Shown here: in pieces, positions 6,870 through 10,585 of the stretch
Numbering within the stretch: position 1 is the first letter of the stretch
Layout of the letters: each line of letters opens with the position of its first letter
Assembly: GCA_028527945.1 (NCBI GenBank)
Contig: JAQQAK010000398.1
Span: 1 to 10,585, forward strand
DNA: 10,585 nt
Direction: 5' to 3'
Source of the DNA: Spirochaetaceae bacterium
Lineage (GTDB): Bacteria > Spirochaetota > Spirochaetia > UBA9216
The notes under the pieces: model-generated
Database searches by the model: none
The model's input: the letters and a program-made list of their open reading frames with translations, nothing else
What the model was told of the DNA's origin: nothing
Translations under genes and position numbers: made by a program

Positions 6870-8030
6870 TTACTTTTCTGGATAAAGTATCTCAACTCCA
6901 TCCGATGCTTTGCATACAAAAATCTCAGGAACAAATCCAAAGATATGTTCATATTCTTGTAATCTTTCTTTATAATTTTCAAGCGCTCGGTTTTCAATAA
7001 AAGTTACTGTACACCCTCCGAATCCACCACCAGTCATTCTGGCGCCAAGTACTCCTTCAAGTTCCTGAGATCTTTTTACAAGCCAATCCAATTCAGGACA
7101 TGATACTTCATAATTATCTCTTAAACTTTCATGAGATCGATTCATCAAGCGGCCAAACATTTCAAGGTCTTTATTTTTTAACGCGGATGCCGCGTCTATA
7201 GACCTCTGAGTCTCGCCGATAACATGTGTACAAATTCTTCTTATTTGATCAGGTAAAAGCCCAAGCCCTCCTGAAATATCTTCAATAGTGTAATCTCTAA
7301 GACTCTTTCCGCTTTTTTTGCGGCTCAGAAAATCTACACATTCAGCACATTGCTCTTTTCTCTCCGCAAGTTCATCATCACGTACAGCGTCTGTTCCCGG
7401 AACATTTGAATTTACTATCACGATACTGACATTTTCAAAATTTACCGGAAGATATTTAAAATCAAGACTTCGTAGATCTAAAAAAACAGCCTGATCTTTC
7501 TTTCCAAGAGTAGATATAAACTGATCGGTTATCTCTGTATTCCGGTTCATGAAAACAGATTCTGAATAAGTTGCAGCCTGAATAATCTGACCTTCATCAA
7601 AATCAAAACCAAAAAGCTTGTTAACTGCCGCGGTAAAAGCAACTTCCAGCGCCGCAGACGCGCCAAGACCGATGCCAGGAATAATATCACTTGTTATAGT
7701 AACATCTAACCCCTTCAACACATGTCCAAGATTAGCTATCTCGAAAAGAACACCTTTTAAATAATTAGCCCAGCGGTCTTCTCTTTTATATTTAAGATTA
7801 GGTACCGTTGTACGCTTTTTTTCATTTTTATCAGCCCAAAAGAATCTTAAAGAATTATCCTTTCTCTCTGAAACAGCAACCAATGTATGCCTGTTAATAG
7901 TTGTCTGTATTACACAACCTTCATTATAATCAGTATGCTCACCCATCAGATTCAATATTCCAGGTGCAGACGCAATAACCTGAGGGCTTGAGTTATATTC
8001 TTTTTTGTGGCTGGCAATTAAACCGTCCAT
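6870..8030 (-). CDS. galK: Galactokinase-like GHMP kinase with altered sugar-site residues
   Basis: It aligns along its full 386 residues with galactokinase (ATP + galactose to galactose 1-phosphate, Leloir pathway, cytosol). Motifs: APGILNLMGEHTDYNEG (22-38), RWANYLKGV (86-94), PGIGLGASAALEVA (118-131), TDQFISTLGKKD (168-179), SHESLRDNYEVSCPELD (299-315) and GARMTGGGFGGCTV (329-342). The fold and ATP motifs are sound and Glu31, His32, Asp34 and the base Asp169 are kept. Three positions that touch sugar or transition state in human GALK1 are changed: Arg37 is Ile25, Gly183 is Glu166 and Tyr236 is Leu221. The phosphate loop GLGASA also differs from GLSSSA. It may therefore phosphorylate another sugar or be weak. 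No other galactose gene is in view. The start has no Shine-Dalgarno sequence and sits next to a promoter. The gene symbol marks the family, not proven activity. Confidence 0.85.
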   Translation of the reverse strand: MDGLIASHKKEYNSSPQVIASAPGILNLMGEHTDYNEGCVIQTTINRHTLVAVSERKDNSLRFFWADKNEKKRTTVPNLKYKREDRWANYLKGVLFEIANLGHVLKGLDVTITSDIIPGIGLGASAALEVAFTAAVNKLFGFDFDEGQIIQAATYSESVFMNRNTEITDQFISTLGKKDQAVFLDLRSLDFKYLPVNFENVSIVIVNSNVPGTDAVRDDELAERKEQCAECVDFLSRKKSGKSLRDYTIEDISGGLGLLPDQIRRICTHVIGETQRSIDAASALKNKDLEMFGRLMNRSHESLRDNYEVSCPELDWLVKRSQELEGVLGARMTGGGFGGCTVTFIENRALENYKERLQEYEHIFGFVPEIFVCKASDGVEILYPEK

Positions 8031-8067
8031 TACTAAGTATAATATAAGAAATACTAATTATTTGCAA
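8030..8067 (-). promoter_or_regulatory. Promoter giving a leaderless or near-leaderless galK-like transcript
   Basis: On the minus strand TTGCAA (8067-8062), 17 bases, then TATTAT (8044-8039). Only eight bases separate the -10 box from the ATG at 8030, so the transcript should begin at or within a few bases of the start codon. There is no purine-rich ribosome site before the ATG, which fits leaderless initiation. An overlapping alternative -10 box, TATATT (8046-8041), also leaves no room for a leader. Confidence 0.5.
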
Positions 8068-8069
8068 AT

Positions 8070-8105
8070 AAAAAAAAGAGATCCCTTTCATTAGAGATCC
8101 CTTTT
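8070..8105 (-). terminator. Intrinsic terminator 2 of the rho-rpmE unit, G-U paired stem
   Basis: On the minus-strand RNA the arm 8105-8093 (AAAAGGGATCTCT) pairs with 8086-8074 (AGGGATCTCTTTT) over 13 bp, with a six-base loop AAUGAA and an uninterrupted U-run to 8070. Two of the pairs are G-U. In DNA the two arms read as a direct repeat of AGGGATCTCT, and the plus-strand RNA would have A-C mismatches at those two positions, so the terminator works in one direction only. Confidence 0.85.
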
Positions 8106-8106
8106 C

Positions 8107-8138
8107 AAAAAAATCAGATTATTTTAATTTTCTGATTT
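8107..8138 (-). terminator. Intrinsic terminator 1, spanning the rpmE stop codon
   Basis: AAATCAGA (8138-8131) and TCTGATTT (8118-8111) form an 8-bp stem with a 12-base A/U loop, followed by four more U (8110-8107), giving seven U in a row including the stem end. The loop contains the rpmE TAA, so ribosomes finishing rpmE would disturb this hairpin. It is AT-rich and weaker than the second terminator. Confidence 0.6.
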
Positions 8139-8333
8139 AATACCGTACTTCTTGTTAAATCTTTCAACACGTCCAGCAGTATCAACTAGCTTCTGCTTTC
8201 CTGTGAAAAAAGGATGGCATTTTGAACAAATTTCAACTTCCATATCTTTAACAGTAGCTCTGGTTTCAATTACATTTCCACAAGCACACTTAATCTTAGT
8301 CATTTCATAGTTGGGATGTATTCCGCTTTTCAT
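8124..8333 (-). CDS. rpmE: 50S ribosomal protein bL31, zinc-binding form
   Basis: A large-subunit ribosomal protein of 69 residues that bridges toward the 30S head. It is the cysteine-containing type: CACG (Cys16, Cys18) and CSKCHPF (Cys37, Cys40) supply four zinc ligands, and the family signature FTGKQKLVDTAGRVERF follows. Zinc-binding bL31 can be swapped for a Cys-less paralogue under zinc starvation in some bacteria; no paralogue is visible here. GGAGG lies six bases before the ATG. It follows rho by 36 bases with no promoter or terminator between, so it should share the rho transcript, and it is closed by two tandem terminators. The rho-rpmE order is common in bacteria. Confidence 0.97.
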   Translation of the reverse strand: MKSGIHPNYEMTKIKCACGNVIETRATVKDMEVEICSKCHPFFTGKQKLVDTAGRVERFNKKYGIKSEN

Positions 8334-8369
8334 ATCCGTCCTCCAATTATGGCTATTTTAAGCCTCATC

Positions 8370-10136
8370 TTATTCGCCGCTCGCTCCGCCGGTATTCATA
8401 GACCGTAGAAACGCCTCATTATTCTTTGTTTTGCGCATTTTGTCAATCATCAACTCGGTTATCTCCATATCATCCATAGGATTTATAACCTTTCTAAGAA
8501 CCCACATTTTACCTAGTTCCGCTTCAGTAAGAAGGAGATCTTCTTTTCTTGTTCCTGATCGTTTTATATTTATAGCAGGATAAAGTCTTCTGTCAGCCAT
8601 TTTTCGATCAAGATGGATTTCCATATTACCGGTTCCCTTGAACTCTTCAAAAATAACTTCATCCATTCGGCTTCCTGTATCAATAAGTGCTGTTGCAACT
8701 ATTGTAAGACTACCACCCTGTTCAACATTTCTGGCTGCGCCAAAAAATCTCTTTGGTTTGTGAAGAGCATTTGAATCAACACCACCTGAAAGAATCTTTC
8801 CGGAAGTAGGAACAGTCTGATTATAAGCTCTTGCAAGTCTTGTTATTGAATCAAGAAGAATTACTACATCTTTTTTATGTTCAACAAGTCGTTTAGCCTT
8901 TTCAAGAACCATTTCAGCAACCTGAACGTGGCGGGTCGCCTGCTCATCAAAAGTAGAAGCAATAACTTCACCTTTTACATTACGTCTCATATCTGTAACT
9001 TCTTCCGGACGTTCATCAATTAATAGAACCATTAAGAAAACTTCCGGATGATTTGTAGTAATAGCATTTGCAACTTGTTGAAGAAGTATTGTTTTTCCTG
9101 TTCTTGGCGGTGAAACTATAAGTCCACGCTGCCCTTTTCCGATTGGACAAAACAGATTAATCATTCTTGTAGAAATGTCTTCTGTTTTAATTTCCATATC
9201 AAGCTTTGAATCAGGATATAAAGGAGTAAGATTGTCAAAAGGGATCCTTATCTGAGCTTCTTGTGGATCGTTAAAGTTAACGGTCTCTACGCGAAGCATT
9301 GCAAAAAATCGTTCTCCTTCTTTAGGCGGACGTATTTGGCCGCCAACAGTATCTCCTGTTCTTAGATTAAAAAGTCTTATCTGAGAAGGTGAAATATAGA
9401 TATCATCAGAACCAGGCAAATATGAGTTCTGCGGTGATCTCAAAAAGCCATAGCCATCAGGCAATATTTCAAGCGATCCATAAGCATGGATCTGACCGCC
9501 AGCTGTTGTATGAGCTTTGAGTATTGAAAAAATAACTTCCTGTTTTTTCATGGACATCAGATCTTCATTTGAAATATTAAAACCAGCAGCAGTATCTCTT
9601 AACTCTCTCATATTCATAAGAGTTAAGTCATTTATGCTTATTTTATCACCATTAGCCTGAACATCTTCATCAGGTTTCTTATATTTTGTATAGCTTCTTC
9701 GATTAAAACTTTTCTGATGATTTCTTGTTTCACGAAAATCACTGTTAACATTAACCGTTGAATTATCTTTTACTGGAGTTGAATTGGCAGGAGAAGTACT
9801 TTCTGAATCATCAGTCTTTACTATCTCTACACGAACTTTTTTCTTTCTTGGTTTTCTTTTCTTTGGCTCAGAGTCTGCAACAGGCTCTGATTCTGTATTT
9901 TCATCACTTTTTGAAGCTTCTTCAGTACTTTTTTCTTTATCTTCGACTTCATCAGTTTCAATTTTTATGCTATCTCCGGTACTTTCGGATTCTTCTTTTA
10001 CATTAACATTTGTAGAAACGACTTCCTCTGATCGTTCTTCATCAAGATTCAGTTCCTGCTGAGTTTCGGTTAAAACTCCACAGGCTTCCGAATTTGCAGA
10101 ACTATCATCAGCCTGCTTCTTTCGAATTATTGCCAT
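8370..10136 (-). CDS. rho: Transcription termination factor Rho with a long disordered N-terminus
   Basis: A hexameric RNA-dependent ATPase/helicase that ends transcription. It has 588 residues against about 420 in E. coli, the excess being an N-terminal region of about 165 residues: acidic and Ser/Thr-rich (about 20-91), a basic patch KKRKPRKKK (92-100), then a polar Asn/Ser/Arg stretch. The core follows: helical N-domain (about 166-212), cold-shock-like RNA-binding domain (about 215-290, with GYGFLRS at 228-234), Walker A PPRTGKT (343-349), LLIDERPEEV (371-380), Walker B VVILLDS (424-430), and the Q- and R-loop segments between VDSNALHKPKRFFGAARN (453-470) and the C-terminal helices. All catalytic motifs look intact. 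The ATG has GGAG five bases upstream, and the translation up to it is of Rho-like composition. It is expressed from its own promoter with a leader of about 84 bases, long enough for the autoregulation known for other rho genes, though none is shown here. Confidence 0.97.
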   Translation of the reverse strand: MAIIRKKQADDSSANSEACGVLTETQQELNLDEERSEEVVSTNVNVKEESESTGDSIKIETDEVEDKEKSTEEASKSDENTESEPVADSEPKKRKPRKKKVRVEIVKTDDSESTSPANSTPVKDNSTVNVNSDFRETRNHQKSFNRRSYTKYKKPDEDVQANGDKISINDLTLMNMRELRDTAAGFNISNEDLMSMKKQEVIFSILKAHTTAGGQIHAYGSLEILPDGYGFLRSPQNSYLPGSDDIYISPSQIRLFNLRTGDTVGGQIRPPKEGERFFAMLRVETVNFNDPQEAQIRIPFDNLTPLYPDSKLDMEIKTEDISTRMINLFCPIGKGQRGLIVSPPRTGKTILLQQVANAITTNHPEVFLMVLLIDERPEEVTDMRRNVKGEVIASTFDEQATRHVQVAEMVLEKAKRLVEHKKDVVILLDSITRLARAYNQTVPTSGKILSGGVDSNALHKPKRFFGAARNVEQGGSLTIVATALIDTGSRMDEVIFEEFKGTGNMEIHLDRKMADRRLYPAINIKRSGTRKEDLLLTEAELGKMWVLRKVINPMDDMEITELMIDKMRKTKNNEAFLRSMNTGGASGE

Positions 10137-10153
10137 AATATCTCCAGTTGATT

Positions 10154-10178
10154 CTTTTATTAGTAGCTTTTATTAGTA
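10154..10178. repeat. Two tandem 12-base repeats in the rho leader
   Basis: On the minus strand TACTAATAAAAG occurs twice with one base between (10178-10167 and 10165-10154). It lies in the untranslated leader, 17 bases before the rho ATG. It could bind a protein or RNA, or be a replication slip product. Confidence 0.8.
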
Positions 10179-10220
10179 CTTAAAAATGCGGACATTAGAA
10201 ATACATTAAAATTTCTTGGA

Positions 10221-10256
10221 TGCCTACACTATATTAACTCACAAATATATTGTCAA
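10221..10256 (-). promoter_or_regulatory. Near-consensus sigma70 promoter of rho-rpmE
   Basis: A perfect -35 box TTGACA (10256-10251), a 17-base spacer and a -10 box TATAGT (10233-10228) on the minus strand. The predicted start near 10221 leaves an 84-base leader. The -35 box begins only nine bases past the bactofilin stop, and no hairpin lies between, so read-through from the bactofilin unit is also possible. Confidence 0.8.
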
Positions 10257-10265
10257 GATTAATAA

Positions 10266-10585
10266 TTAGACAGAAAGAGCTATTTCTTTTAACTTTTCGG
10301 CACTCGCAGAAAAAATATCAATAGTTTCAGGATCTTTTATCATCTTGCAAGCTCCTACAAAATCAACACTCTCCGCAATTCTTACTCTTGACGCATTTAA
10401 ATCGCCTTTAACTTCTCCTCCTGAAAGGAGTTCTATTCTTTCAGAAGCATTTATATCGCCGGTTAGTTTTCCACTTACTATAACTTCTTTAGCCTTAACA
10501 TCACCTAAAACTTCTGCTTCCTTATCGACAAATAATACACCGTCTGAATCAATTTCACCTTTAAAACTTCCCCGTATTTTTAGAG
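10266..10585 (-). CDS. Bactofilin (5' part beyond the window)
   Basis: The C-terminal 105 residues of a bactofilin, a bacterial cytoskeletal protein that self-assembles into nucleotide-independent filaments through a right-handed beta-helix. The visible part shows the short repeats of the family, each with a small residue followed by a hydrophobic ladder: GSFKGEID, AEVLGDVKAKEVIVSGKLTGDI, GGEVKGDLNASRVRIAESVDFVGAC. A short charged tail rich in Lys and Glu follows (DPETIDIFSASAEKLKEIALSV). The frame is open to base 10585 and its stop TAA is at 10268-10266. Bactofilins serve cell-shape and envelope-related roles; in spirochaetes they have been linked to cell shape and filament formation, but nothing here shows the specific task. 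The start, promoter and N-terminus are not in the window. Confidence 0.88.
   Translation of the reverse strand, partial: LKIRGSFKGEIDSDGVLFVDKEAEVLGDVKAKEVIVSGKLTGDINASERIELLSGGEVKGDLNASRVRIAESVDFVGACKMIKDPETIDIFSASAEKLKEIALSV

Noticed and set aside
8074..8102. Direct repeat AGGGATCTCT as a mobile-element or attachment scar
   Set aside because: The position just past rpmE, the loop and the U-run show it is a terminator stem; no element or integrase lies nearby.
9758..10062. Two plus-strand Leu/Phe/Ser-rich open frames opposite the start of rho
   Set aside because: They mirror the Glu/Ser/Lys-rich low-complexity codons of the Rho extension; the hydrophobic look is an antisense effect.

Overview
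The window is an AT-rich bacterial chromosome segment. Every gene I can support lies on the minus strand. Gene content and family variants suggest a spirochaete, most likely a Treponema: a GTP-type PEP carboxykinase, a bactofilin, rho followed by rpmE, and a secreted TPR/NHL/vWA-like protein. This is inference from content only, since no rRNA or other marker gene is present. I see no mobile element, CRISPR array, tRNA or rRNA.

In the direction of transcription (right to left) the window opens with the 3' part of a bactofilin gene. A near-consensus promoter starting only about ten bases after its stop drives rho, and rpmE (ribosomal protein bL31, zinc-binding form) follows 36 bases later. Two tandem intrinsic terminators close this unit. 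The second has a 13-bp stem that looks like a direct repeat in DNA and pairs in RNA only through two G-U wobbles.

A new promoter follows immediately, placed so close to the next ATG that the transcript would be leaderless or nearly so. It starts a run of six genes with short gaps or overlaps: a galactokinase-like GHMP kinase, surE, a TPR protein, then after a 106-base gap with a small hairpin a secreted TPR-NHL-vWA-like protein, a small cysteine-rich YkgJ-type protein and a secreted protein of unknown function. The last three are tightly coupled (1-base gap, then an ATGA overlap) and probably act together or are at least co-expressed.

After a 170-base gap carrying a good promoter lies a long PEP carboxykinase (GTP family) gene that runs off the left edge, with 653 codons visible and no stop. 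It covers all of the first 1.96 kb.

The most interesting points are enzyme-family members with changed key residues. The galactokinase-like protein lacks the equivalents of catalytic Arg37, Gly183 and Tyr236 of human GALK1. The PEP carboxykinase has a non-standard P-loop and lacks the usual guanine-pocket motif. The vWA-like domain has a degenerate metal site. Rho carries a disordered, charge-segregated N-terminal extension of about 165 residues. I did not find a clear, wholly new multi-gene system; the NHL-vWA / YkgJ / unknown trio is the nearest candidate.
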